A stretch of DNA of 8,212 nucleotides from Bacteroidales bacterium (lineage in GTDB: Bacteria > Bacteroidota > Bacteroidia > Bacteroidales > P3), in contig JAFWOP010000159.1 in the NCBI GenBank assembly GCA_017545365.1, positions 1 to 8,212 of the forward strand. Direction: 5' to 3'. This document shows positions 1 to 7,141 of this stretch, in pieces. A program made the translations under genes and the position numbers. How positions within the stretch are numbered: the first letter of the stretch is position 1; every line of letters starts with the position of its first letter. The notes below the pieces were generated by a model, which was not told the DNA's origin, made no database searches, and saw only the letters and a program-made list of their open reading frames with translations.

Positions 1-305
1 TCGCTGGGCCGGTGTGGAACAAGTACTATGCCCCCATCCTGGGTGAGAAGGACTCGCCCATCCTTGCCATCTACAGCCACATGATCGACTCCCCCCTCTA
101 CCTTCCCAACTACCCCTACGGCCACATCATCGAATTCCAGCTTGAGCAACAGCTCAAGGGCAAGGTCGTCGCCGACGAGATACTGCGCATCTACCCCGTA
201 GGCCGTCTCACCCCGCAGGGGTGGATGCATCATGCCGTCGGCAGCGAGGTCTCTACCCAGCCCCTCCTCACCGCCGCCGCCGAAGCTATTGAGAAACTAA
301 AATAG
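1..305 (+). CDS. C-terminal fragment of a probable zinc metallopeptidase (gluzincin-like); start lies outside the window
   Basis: The reading frame is open from base 3 to the TAG at 303-305 with no stop, so this is the end of a longer gene. The GTG at 12 is probably an internal codon. About 100 residues are visible. They contain a motif like YPYGHIIEFQLEQ, then a charged stretch, then GRLTPQGWMHHAVG and SVSTQPLL-like text. From memory, this order resembles the C-terminal helical part of M3-like gluzincin peptidases, where a Tyr/Gly/His-rich helix closes the active site. The HExxH zinc motif would be upstream and cannot be seen, so the catalytic assignment is inference. The next gene starts 34 bp downstream on the same strand and is also a peptidase, so co-transcription is possible. 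Alternative: an uncharacterised Bacteroidetes protein of the same fold with no activity. Confidence 0.55.
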   Translation, partial: AGPVWNKYYAPILGEKDSPILAIYSHMIDSPLYLPNYPYGHIIEFQLEQQLKGKVVADEILRIYPVGRLTPQGWMHHAVGSEVSTQPLLTAAAEAIEKLK

Positions 306-339
306 TCCTATTCTCTAATTACTCAGATAATCAATAAAA

Positions 340-2490
340 ATGCATACACCCATGAAAAAAATCTTTTCCATTTTCACACTATTAGCCCTCCTGCTGCCCA
401 TGGCTGTGGCCGACGAGGGTATGTGGATTCCCATGCTGCTGGGCCGAAATGAGGCTGCCATGCAGAAGGCCGGTATGCGCATCACCGCCAAGGATATCTA
501 CGACATCAACAACGCCTGCCTCAAGGATGCCGTCATCCTCTTCAACCAAGGATGCACGGGTGAGTTCGTCTCCGACCAGGGGCTCTTCCTCACCAACCAC
601 CACTGCGGCTACTACTACATCACCAGCAACAGCACCGTCGAGCACGACTACCTCACTCATGGCTTTTGGGCTATGACCCGCGAGCAGGAGATTCCCTGCA
701 AGGGCCTCACCGCCACCCGCCTGGTGCGCATGGAGGATGTCACTACCCATGTGCTGGCCGGTATTGACGAGAAAACCTCCGAGGAGGAGCGTGAGCGCAT
801 CGTCAAACAGCATATCGCTATCATTACCACCGAGGCGGTGGCTGGTACCCATTACAAGGCCGTTATCAAGCCTTTCTATTATGGTAACCAGTATTTTATG
901 TACATCAACGAAGTCTTTACCGATGTGCGCCTTGTGGGTGCGCCCCCAAGCAACATAGGCAAATTCGGCGGCGACACCGACAACTGGATGTGGCCTCGCC
1001 ACACGGGCGACTTCTCCATGTTCCGCGTCTATGTGGGTAAGGACGGCAAGCCTGCCCCCTACAGCAAGAACAATGTGGCATACAAACCGCTCAGACACCT
1101 TGATATCTCGCTCCGCGGTGTCGACGAGGGCGACTTCACCTTTGTCTTCGGCTACCCCGGCACCACCCAGCGCTATGTCACCCACGACCAGATGGAGATG
1201 CAGGCCCTGCAGGAGAACCCCATCCGCATCGCCCTGCGCGACATCCGTCTCAAACACTACAAGGCAGCCATGGAACTTTCGCCCGCACAGCGTCTCAAAT
1301 ACGCCTCCAAGGTGGCCTCTATCGCCAACGGCTGGAAGAAATGGCAGGGTGAGACCCTCGGCATTGAGCGTCTCGACGGTGTGAATCAGAAGAAGGCACA
1401 GGAAGCTCAGTTCCAAGCTTGGGCCGACAAGCGCGACGAGTACCGCAATGTGCTCCGCGACCTCTCACGCGCCTACGACCGCATTCGCCCCATCGAACTC
1501 GAATGGACCTATTTCAACGAGGCTGTCATGGCCAGCGACCTCATGAACCGTGCCTACAAGCTCTGGAGCATGGCAACCCAAACCACCAATCAGGAAGACC
1601 AGGCCCGCACCGAGTGCGACAAACTGATGGCCGCCAACGAGAAGTATTTTGCCGACTTCGACCAGCACTCGCCCGTCGACCGTGCCATCTTTGTCGAAAC
1701 CTTCCTCTACATGTGGAAGGCCGGCCAGGCCCCCTACCTCGACAAGAAGGGCAAGGACGAGGCCGGCGTGCAGAAACTCCTCGAAGGCATCTACGACAAG
1801 TCGATGCTCAACAACCGCGCCAAGTACGACAAATTCCTCAAGAACTACAAGGCAAAGGATTGGATGAAAGTCCTCTCCAATGCCGACCCCGCCGTCGACC
1901 TCTTCAACATCGCCTACACCTATGCCTATACCACCGACAAGGAGATGACCTACGATGTCAACAAGCGCGAAATCAACCGCCTTATGCGCACCTACGTCCG
2001 CGGCATGATGCAGCAATATCCCGACAGCAATTTCTTCCCCGATGCCAACCTCACCCTCCGTGTCGCCTATGGTCATGTGCAGGGCTTCCGCCCCAAGGAC
2101 GCTGTCTACTACACCCCCTACAGCACCCTCGACGGTATCATGGAGAAAGAGAACCCAGATGTGTACGACTATGTGGTGGAACCCAAGCTCAAACAACTCT
2201 ATAAGACCAAAGACTATGGCCGCTACGCCAACCTCCGCGGCGAGATGCCCGTCGCCTTCATTGCCACCAACCACACCACCGGCGGCAACAGCGGCAGCCC
2301 CGTGCTCAATGCCGACGGCCAGCTGATAGGCATCAACTTCGACCGCTGCTGGGAAGGCACCATGAGCGACCTCCTCTTCGACCCTGCCTACTGCCGCAAC
2401 ATCAGCCTCGACATCCGCTACTGCCTCTTCATCATCGACAAATTCGCCGGTGCCACCCACCTCATCAACGAGATGACCATCGTCGAGTAG
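340..2490 (+). CDS. dpp11: Dipeptidyl-peptidase of family S46, DPP11-like (Asp/Glu-specific), periplasmic
   Basis: This is a 716-residue serine exopeptidase that releases dipeptides from peptide N-termini in the periplasm, feeding amino-acid use in asaccharolytic or proteolytic Bacteroidetes. Residues 1-24 form a Sec signal peptide (basic start, Leu-rich core, cleavage after MAVA, mature DEGMWIP). The chymotrypsin-like triad is visible: His88 in TNHHCGY, Asp224 in WPRHTGDF, and Ser651 in TGGNSGSPV. Eighteen residues after that Ser comes Arg669 in NFDRCWEG. In Porphyromonas gingivalis DPP11 the Arg at this spacing (R673) sets Asp/Glu preference at P1, whereas DPP7 has Gly, so the DPP11 type is favoured. 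The length is normal for the family (about 720). The ATG at 340 directly follows an A-rich leader (CAATAAAA), typical for the phylum; the ATG at 352 (MKKIF) is a workable alternative. The family assignment is firm; the specificity is inferred from one residue. Confidence 0.95.
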   Translation: MHTPMKKIFSIFTLLALLLPMAVADEGMWIPMLLGRNEAAMQKAGMRITAKDIYDINNACLKDAVILFNQGCTGEFVSDQGLFLTNHHCGYYYITSNSTVEHDYLTHGFWAMTREQEIPCKGLTATRLVRMEDVTTHVLAGIDEKTSEEERERIVKQHIAIITTEAVAGTHYKAVIKPFYYGNQYFMYINEVFTDVRLVGAPPSNIGKFGGDTDNWMWPRHTGDFSMFRVYVGKDGKPAPYSKNNVAYKPLRHLDISLRGVDEGDFTFVFGYPGTTQRYVTHDQMEMQALQENPIRIALRDIRLKHYKAAMELSPAQRLKYASKVASIANGWKKWQGETLGIERLDGVNQKKAQEAQFQAWADKRDEYRNVLRDLSRAYDRIRPIELEWTYFNEAVMASDLMNRAYKLWSMATQTTNQEDQARTECDKLMAANEKYFADFDQHSPVDRAIFVETFLYMWKAGQAPYLDKKGKDEAGVQKLLEGIYDKSMLNNRAKYDKFLKNYKAKDWMKVLSNADPAVDLFNIAYTYAYTTDKEMTYDVNKREINRLMRTYVRGMMQQYPDSNFFPDANLTLRVAYGHVQGFRPKDAVYYTPYSTLDGIMEKENPDVYDYVVEPKLKQLYKTKDYGRYANLRGEMPVAFIATNHTTGGNSGSPVLNADGQLIGINFDRCWEGTMSDLLFDPAYCRNISLDIRYCLFIIDKFAGATHLINEMTIVE

Positions 2491-2541
2491 TGAATGTGTA
2501 AACGTGTGAATGAATGTGTAAACGTGTTAATGTGTTAATTT
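2491..2541. repeat. Short tandem and inverted repeat leading into the array
   Basis: Immediately after the dpp11 stop, the word TGAATGTGTAAACGTG occurs at 2491-2506 and again at 2511-2526, a 20-bp period. It is followed by TTAATGTGTTAATTTGTTA (2527-2545). These GTGTGAAT and GTGTTAAT words are reverse complements of the CACATTCACACATTCA and AACACATTAA words found in the array downstream, so this is the opposite-facing arm of the same repeat family. No reading frame is convincing here. Confidence 0.8.
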
Positions 2542-2584
2542 GTTAGTTGCTGACGCATCAAAGATTAACGAATTAACACATTAA
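2527..2584 (+). other. Long hairpin 37 bp after dpp11; possible transcript 3' end structure
   Basis: Bases 2527-2545 (TTAATGTGTTAATTTGTTA) can pair with 2566-2584 (TAACGAATTAACACATTAA) over 19 base pairs with a single G-T wobble. The loop of 20 nt contains most of the first repeat core. In RNA this would be a strong though AU-rich stem just past the dpp11 stop codon. No clear T-run follows it, so a classical intrinsic terminator is not supported; mRNA 3' end protection is another possibility. Confidence 0.5.
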
Positions 2585-2780
2585 CGAATTCATAACGTGT
2601 TAGTCGCTGGCGCATCAATGATTAACACATTCACACATTCACGAATTCATAACGTGTTAGTTGCTGACGCATCAAAGATTAACGAATTAACACATTCACA
2701 CATTCACGAATTCATAACGTGTTAGTCGCTGACGCATCAATGATTAACACATTCACACATTAACGAATTAACGAATTCAT
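2542..2780. repeat. Four-copy intergenic repeat array with a 28-bp core in alternating A/B variants
   Basis: A 28-bp core begins at 2542, 2599, 2656 and 2721 (spacing 57, 57 and 65 bp). Its consensus is GTTAGTyGCTGrCGCATCAA followed by wGATTAAC. Copies 1 and 3 have T at core position 7 and A at position 21; copies 2 and 4 have C and T at those positions. The array is therefore two tandem A-B dimers. Between the cores lie near-identical AT-rich linkers made of ACATTCAC, ATTAACGAA and the shared ending GAATTCATAACGT. In B copies the core ends pair (GTGTTAGTC with GATTAACAC, one G-T pair), leaving a 14-nt loop. The array fills most of the gap between dpp11 and the lipoprotein gene. Its function is unknown to me; it resembles non-coding intergenic repeats rather than a gene. 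Confidence 0.85.
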
Positions 2781-2806
2781 TTGACCCCATTAAAACTATA
2801 AAAAAA

Positions 2807-3103
2807 ATGAAACATAACGTTTTCACAGCCTTGCTGCTGGCAGCCGTCACCATGATGACCGTGGGCTGCAACAAAGAAGACAACATTGCCCCAATTGAAC
2901 CAGAGGCGAAGGTGAGCCGTATCTACGTCACCAATACCACCATTATGGAACAGTACAACGACAGCACACAGACATGGGACACCATGTATTATTTCCCTGG
3001 CGGGCGCTACCTGAGCAAAGAACTCTTCTGGACAGGCGACCGTATAGACAGTATGCACAATGGGGATGACAAATTACTCTTTACTTACGGCCACTTCTAT
3101 TAA
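2807..3103 (+). CDS. N-terminal part of an interrupted outer-membrane or periplasmic lipoprotein
   Basis: This is a 98-codon open frame starting at an ATG right after an A-rich leader (CTATAAAAAAA), the usual Bacteroidetes start context. It encodes a type II signal peptide: MKHN, a hydrophobic core, then TVGC with the lipid-accepting Cys at residue 21, followed by NKEDN. The mature part is short and ends GDDKLLFTY then GHFY and a stop. FTY is where the frame is broken: residues 95-98 and the stop come from inserted DNA. Joined directly to base 3202, the protein continues FTY-DNSGHLVHAV, giving about 290 residues. That join resembles the YD-repeat-like strands of small Bacteroidetes lipoproteins. 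A truncated lipoprotein could still be made, but it would lack about two thirds of the original domain. Exact family not recognised. Confidence 0.7.
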   Translation: MKHNVFTALLLAAVTMMTVGCNKEDNIAPIEPEAKVSRIYVTNTTIMEQYNDSTQTWDTMYYFPGGRYLSKELFWTGDRIDSMHNGDDKLLFTYGHFY

Positions 3104-3197
3104 TTGCATGTAATTAAAGTCTCAAATTCTTATCAAATTCAAAATATGCGGTTTACAAATTCTCCAATTCTCTAATTCTTGATAAATAGAAATCCCC
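3089..3197. mobile_element. MITE-like non-coding insertion, about 109 bp, inside the lipoprotein gene
   Basis: The insert is flanked by TTAC at 3085-3088 and 3198-3201, a candidate 4-bp target duplication (5 bp, CTTAC, if the element is one base shorter at its right end). Its ends are imperfect inverted repeats: the left end GGCCACTTCTATTAAT and the reverse complement of the right end GGGGATTTCTATTTAT match at 12 of 16 positions. The interior is AT-rich with no open frame of note. It contains a near-palindrome TTAATTGCATGTAATTAA (3100-3117) and repeated CAAATTC and AATTCTCTAATTC words. Deleting 3089-3201 restores an uninterrupted lipoprotein frame exactly at a codon boundary, which is strong evidence for a discrete insertion. 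Too short to encode a transposase, it would need one in trans. The element family is not recognised. Confidence 0.65.
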
Positions 3198-3243
3198 TTA
3201 CGACAACAGTGGACACCTTGTCCACGCAGTCGATGGCTATGCT

Positions 3244-3792
3244 ATGCAGCATTTCGACATCGAATACAACACCGAAGGCAAAATGTCGCGAGCATATATA
3301 TGCAGCCTCGATGGAGTCGACACGGTGCTTACAGAGACCTATCTGTTCTCCTGGTCCAACGGGAAGCTGCAGCGTCTCGAAGACGACATCTGGGCTCTTG
3401 CTCCCAACGAAAGCGGTCTCAAGCATTCGACACTGTACTACACCTGGGCGAGTGACAATGTCACCAAGACGGTTCGCCACAATCTTTATCTTAACGGCAA
3501 ACGCGACACGGTCAACTACAACTACGAGGTAAACAACCTCGTCAACCCGTTCTACGGATTCCCCTTTTGGCAGATACCCTACAATAAAATGATTAATACC
3601 TTCGACGGCACCGACGGACTGAACAAGAACATGCTGACACGTTGCTACAACGACAAAACGGAGCGTCGTTATGAGCACACCGCTACCGACGGCCGCGTCA
3701 CTGCCATCCACGAGGAATACACTACCACGAACCCCTCAGGCCTCGCCCGCAGCCTGTTGGTCACCGATTACGAGATAGAGTACCTCAATTAA
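3244..3792 (+). pseudogene. C-terminal part of the interrupted lipoprotein
   Basis: The frame is open from 3190 (just after TAG at 3187-3189) to TAA at 3790-3792. Sequence belonging to the original gene resumes at 3202 (DNSGHLVHAVDGYA). The first ATG, at 3244, gives 182 residues starting MQHFDIEYN, without a signal peptide or an obvious translation start, so independent expression in the right compartment is doubtful. The protein is rich in aromatic, beta-strand-like segments with alternating Tyr: HFDIEYNTEGKM, YLFSWSNGKLQRLEDD, YYTWASDN, NYNYEVNN, ending YEIEYLN. This looks like the beta-rich repeat fold of Bacteroidetes surface lipoproteins with YD-like strands (DUF4595-type proteins are one possibility). 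Composition matches the upstream fragment, supporting that both were one gene of about 290 codons before the insertion. Confidence 0.65.
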
Positions 3793-3798
3793 TGGTAT

Positions 3799-3863
3799 GG
3801 GCGTACCCCCGTGTACGCCCACCCTGTGTACCCCCTGTTGGGAGCGTACTCCCAGGTACCCCC
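3799..3863. other. GC-rich hairpins and GTACCCCC repeats between convergent genes
   Basis: GGGCGTAC (3799-3806) pairs perfectly with GTACGCCC (3813-3820) around a 6-nt loop. GGGAG (3840-3844) pairs with CTCCC (3849-3853) around CGTA. The word GTACCCCC appears three times (3803, 3828 and 3856). The segment sits between the end of the plus-strand lipoprotein fragment and the end of minus-strand hsdR, where a bidirectional terminator would be expected. No T-run follows the stems on either strand, so terminator activity is only a guess; an intergenic repeat is equally possible. Confidence 0.5.
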
Positions 3864-3918
3864 ATCTGATGCCTTTCCGACACCCAGAAACAGAAGACCG
3901 CCCCCTACACATTAACGA

Positions 3919-6900
3919 TTATCTCAGATATTCCTGGTTGCCTAACATTCGTTTCAAAAGGTCAACAAAATTAGTGCGGAAACCTTCATTCTGGTGATAT
4001 TCTTTATATAGCGACATATCACCTTTGCGTTTCTGGCGCACAATACGGTCAACGATGTCGTTAAATACTTTATCTACCGCCTGTTGGTCAGGATTGCCTA
4101 CCACCATATCATTGTAGTCCTCGTCTTCCATGATGGCCTTGGTGATGCTGATGAGCTTCGATTTTTGGTCGTCGGGTGTGGCATTCCAGCCTTTAAACCA
4201 ACGTTCGTTGAAATCTCGAAGAATTGCGTCAAGCGTTTCTTTTGGCTCCTCTTCCATGCTCCCGGCGTTAACCATCACCGCCTTGTTAGGGTCTACTATG
4301 CTTTCGCCAACATCCAGTTGGATAGTCTCGTTGAGCGAGGTACGCCGCAATCCGTAGGTATTTAGGTCAACCGAGTCAAGCAAGTCTTTCAATTCGTCAT
4401 TGGCGGCATTAGGCACTACCAACTGAGGTATCAGAAAACGCAGAAACCAGAAGAGTTTCTCCCAGTCCTTCACCTCATAGCTCATAATGGCGGCGGCGCG
4501 TGAATAGACTTTTACAAACTGCTTACACTTCATCTTGAAGTCGGCCTTGCCGTTCTCGCCCCATTCTATTTCATGGTTGAATCGTTCGGCTGCCGTGTCG
4601 ATAATAGGTGCCCACTTGTCGGCTTCGGCACCATGGATGTATAGGTTGATGAAGGTATCCACATCCTCCATCTCGAACACATCAAAACCGAGCAATGTAG
4701 TCTTCAACTCATGCAGTATATTGACATCTGTGGCTTCCGACAAGGTGGTCGAAGTATAGAACGGGTCAAAGGCATTCTTAATGTCGTCGGTAGTGTTGTA
4801 GAAGTCGAGCACAAACAGGTCTTCGCTCAATTTGCCCAGTTCTGGAGCCGCACGATTGAGTCTTGACAATGCCTGAACCGCCAGCACCCCGTCCAGCGGT
4901 TTGTCAATATACATCGCACACAGCTGGGGCTGGTCAAACCCCGTCAGGTATTTGTTGGCAACCACAAGTATGCGGTATTCGTCTGTGTCAAACATCTCGG
5001 CTGTCTTCGATTCGGGAAATCCGTTAAGTCCTGCTTCGGTATAAATACTATTATTGAAGGAAAAACCTTCGGCAGCCTTTGGAATATCATTGTCCTCGTA
5101 TTCCTCACTGGTTGACAGTCTTTTCTCCCCCGTAAAAGCTATCAAGACCTTGAATGGCATCCGTTTTTTCTCTATCAATCTTCGCAGCACTAAGTAATAA
5201 CGTATTGCGCATTCGATGTCCTTAGTCACCACCATGGCTTTCGCCTTGCCTTTCAGCTTGTGGTTGCGGAATATCTTGGCATCGAAGTGGTCAAGCACCA
5301 CCTCTGCCTTGGCCTCGATGGTTCTGGGGTTGCGTTCCACGGTGCGGCGTAGCAGCTTCTGCGCTTTCTCGTTGTTGTATTCGGGATTATCTTCTATGCT
5401 CTTGGTCAGTTCGTAGTAGCTGCGGTAGGTGGTGTAGTTGGTCAGCACATCGAGGATAAAACCCTCCTCTATGGCCTGTTTCATGCTGTAAAGGTGGAAT
5501 GGATGGAACTGTCCCTCTGCATCCCTGCTGCCGAAGCGTTCCAGCGTCTCTTTCTTCGGTGTGGCGGTGAAGGCGAAGTAGGAGCAGTTGCTGCTCATCT
5601 TTCGGTCGCGCATCAGTTTCTCCAACAGGGCATCGGTGTCGCTGCCATCTGAGTCTGCATCTTTTTGCACGGTGGCATTTAGCTTGTCAGCTGCAATGCC
5701 CGACTGCGAGCTGTGTGCCTCGTCGATGATGATGGCAAAGTTATGGTCGCTCACGTCGTTGATGCTATCGCAGATATAGGGGAATTTCTGTATGGTGGTG
5801 ATGATGATACGTTTGCCCTGTTCTATGGCGTTCTTCAATTCCTTTGAATTGTCAGCATGTTCCACCGTTTTCTGGCTTTGACCGAAGGCTTTGATGTTGT
5901 CTGTAATCTGCTTGTCGAGCAGACGGCGGTCGGTCACTACGATTACCGAGTCGAAGAGCACCTTGTCCAATGCTCTGGCGCGCACGGCATCCATAGTTGT
6001 CGGACAGGTCTTGAGCAGTTTGTATGCCAGCCAAGTCAGCGAGTTCGACTTGCCCGAGCCCGCCGAGTGCTGTATCAGATAGGTCTTTCCGATGCCCACT
6101 CTGGACACGTCCTTCTCCAGTTGTGTCACCACATCCAACTGGTGGTAGCGGGGGAAAATCAATTTCTTGGCATTCTTCATCAGGTGGGGCACCTTCTTCT
6201 GTGTCTTTGCCTCGCCGTAGTCAAGCAGCACATAGTTCATAATGATGTCGGCCACCGTGTCGCGCTGCAGAATCTGTTCCCACATGTAGGCGGTCTTGTA
6301 GCCTCCGTTCTCGTTCACAGGGTTGCCTGCTCCCTGGCCGTTGGCTAACCCTTTGTTGAAAGGCATAAAGTAGGTCTTGTCAAGGTTGAGGCGGGTGGTG
6401 AAATACACCTCATCCTTGTCCATCGTGAAGTGCGCCAAGCAGCGGCCAAAACTAAGTAATGGGTCTTTAGGATTCCTGTTTTCTTTGTATTGTTTCTGAC
6501 CGTTGTACTTGGCAGTTTGGTGTGTCCAAGGGTTTTTCAGTTCTAAAGTAAAGAGCGGAATGCCGTTAACGAACAGCACCATATCAAGCTCGTCTTCGGG
6601 GTGTAGCAGCGAGAAGGTCTGCTGGCGGGTAACCGAGAACTGGTTCTGTGCATATTTGGCTTTCGATAGGTCGCTGTCCGCAGCCGAGGGCTTGGGGTAG
6701 AACAGCGACAGCTTCATCGCTTGCAACTCCACAGGATGACGCAACACATGTATCACGCCAAAAGTAGTGATGTCTTTTGCAATCTTGTGCGACACCTCGC
6801 CTATCAAATCCGCCCCCACATATTTGTTCAGTTCCTCTTGTTGTGTTGCTTTCAGAAACGCCCACAGCCGCCGCAGGTCTAAAGCCAGCCGTTTGTCAAA

Positions 6901-7056
6901 GTCCTTTGGCTGTCCCCAATAATAATGTCCCTCGCCAGGCACTTGCGCATCAATATCGGTTAAGCCCAAAGCCTGACGCTCTTCAATGGTACTGCCCACC
7001 AGTGCCCGCTCTATCAAGGCCTCAAAAGCCTGCTCGTTGGTCTTGCTTGTGTTCAT
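3919..7056 (-). CDS. hsdR: Type I restriction endonuclease subunit R (HsdR)
   Basis: This is the motor and nuclease subunit of a type I restriction-modification complex; it translocates DNA using ATP and cuts unmodified DNA at a distance. It has 1045 residues, close to EcoR124I HsdR (1038). Nuclease domain: Asp158, Glu172 and Lys174 (ELDMVLF...LELKNPW) form a PD-(D/E)xK site with the same spacing as D151/E165/K167 of EcoR124I. Helicase motifs, in order: Walker A HSAGSGKS with Lys336, DEAH at 445-448, FTATP at 496-500, TGFDQP at 705-710, and SRLNR at 731-735. All key residues are intact. The start at 7056 has an AGGA site (7064-7067 on the complementary strand) seven bases ahead. No hsdM or hsdS is in the window; the gene is preceded by two PUA-like genes on the same strand with an 85-bp gap, and it converges on the lipoprotein fragment. 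Confidence 0.96.
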   Translation of the reverse strand: MNTSKTNEQAFEALIERALVGSTIEERQALGLTDIDAQVPGEGHYYWGQPKDFDKRLALDLRRLWAFLKATQQEELNKYVGADLIGEVSHKIAKDITTFGVIHVLRHPVELQAMKLSLFYPKPSAADSDLSKAKYAQNQFSVTRQQTFSLLHPEDELDMVLFVNGIPLFTLELKNPWTHQTAKYNGQKQYKENRNPKDPLLSFGRCLAHFTMDKDEVYFTTRLNLDKTYFMPFNKGLANGQGAGNPVNENGGYKTAYMWEQILQRDTVADIIMNYVLLDYGEAKTQKKVPHLMKNAKKLIFPRYHQLDVVTQLEKDVSRVGIGKTYLIQHSAGSGKSNSLTWLAYKLLKTCPTTMDAVRARALDKVLFDSVIVVTDRRLLDKQITDNIKAFGQSQKTVEHADNSKELKNAIEQGKRIIITTIQKFPYICDSINDVSDHNFAIIIDEAHSSQSGIAADKLNATVQKDADSDGSDTDALLEKLMRDRKMSSNCSYFAFTATPKKETLERFGSRDAEGQFHPFHLYSMKQAIEEGFILDVLTNYTTYRSYYELTKSIEDNPEYNNEKAQKLLRRTVERNPRTIEAKAEVVLDHFDAKIFRNHKLKGKAKAMVVTKDIECAIRYYLVLRRLIEKKRMPFKVLIAFTGEKRLSTSEEYEDNDIPKAAEGFSFNNSIYTEAGLNGFPESKTAEMFDTDEYRILVVANKYLTGFDQPQLCAMYIDKPLDGVLAVQALSRLNRAAPELGKLSEDLFVLDFYNTTDDIKNAFDPFYTSTTLSEATDVNILHELKTTLLGFDVFEMEDVDTFINLYIHGAEADKWAPIIDTAAERFNHEIEWGENGKADFKMKCKQFVKVYSRAAAIMSYEVKDWEKLFWFLRFLIPQLVVPNAANDELKDLLDSVDLNTYGLRRTSLNETIQLDVGESIVDPNKAVMVNAGSMEEEPKETLDAILRDFNERWFKGWNATPDDQKSKLISITKAIMEDEDYNDMVVGNPDQQAVDKVFNDIVDRIVRQKRKGDMSLYKEYHQNEGFRTNFVDLLKRMLGNQEYLR

Positions 7057-7141
7057 GGTCTGTTCCTTTTTATTATTTCCACCCTTTGATCCTTCGTCGA
7101 TCCTTCTTCTTTGTCTCGTCGATAATAGCTCTTTTCAGTCT
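7057..7141 (-). other. Gap between the ASCH gene and hsdR, with a direct repeat and the hsdR ribosome site
   Basis: These 85 bp separate the ASCH stop from the hsdR start. On the plus strand CTTTGATCCTTCGTCGAT (7084-7101) and CTTTGTCTCGTCGAT (7109-7123) are imperfect direct repeats. The AGGA complementary to 7064-7067 is a plausible hsdR ribosome site, unlike the A-rich leaders of the plus-strand genes. I see no TAnnTTTG-type Bacteroidetes promoter, so hsdR may be read from upstream. Confidence 0.4.

Noticed and set aside
382..1416. Long open frame of 344 codons on the minus strand opposite dpp11
   Set aside because: It is a shadow of GC-rich dpp11 codons: Val/Gly/His-rich low-complexity protein, no start context, and full overlap with a gene whose catalytic motifs are all intact.
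1419..2204. Plus-strand open frame of 261 codons in an alternate frame of dpp11
   Set aside because: Arg/Pro/His/Gln-rich frame-shifted reading of the same DNA; no motif supports it.
1465..2460. Second long minus-strand open frame (331 codons) opposite dpp11
   Set aside because: Same reason: the biased composition (Val, Gly, Glu) mirrors the sense codons and no recognisable domain is seen.
2542..2748. CRISPR-like array: 28-bp repeats with 29, 29 and 37-bp spacers
   Set aside because: The spacers are near-copies of each other and of low complexity (ACATTCAC, ATTAACGAA), the repeats vary in two forms, and no cas gene is present. It is a tandem intergenic repeat.
3172..3711. Minus-strand frame of 179 codons opposite the lipoprotein C-terminal part
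   Set aside because: The plus-strand reading fits the lipoprotein continuation and restores across the insertion; the minus-strand reading has no domain and no start context.
3799..3820. Intrinsic terminator between the convergent genes
   Set aside because: The 8-bp GC stem is perfect, but neither strand has a T-run after it, so I list it only as a hairpin.
3797..3997. 66-codon plus-strand frame covering the hairpin spacer and the hsdR end
   Set aside because: Pro/Thr/Cys-rich translation of GTACCCCC repeats, overlapping the hsdR 3' end, with no leader.
5857..6348. Plus-strand frame of 163 codons opposite the HsdR helicase region
   Set aside because: Shadow of hsdR codons around the Walker A motif; composition and lack of context argue against a gene.
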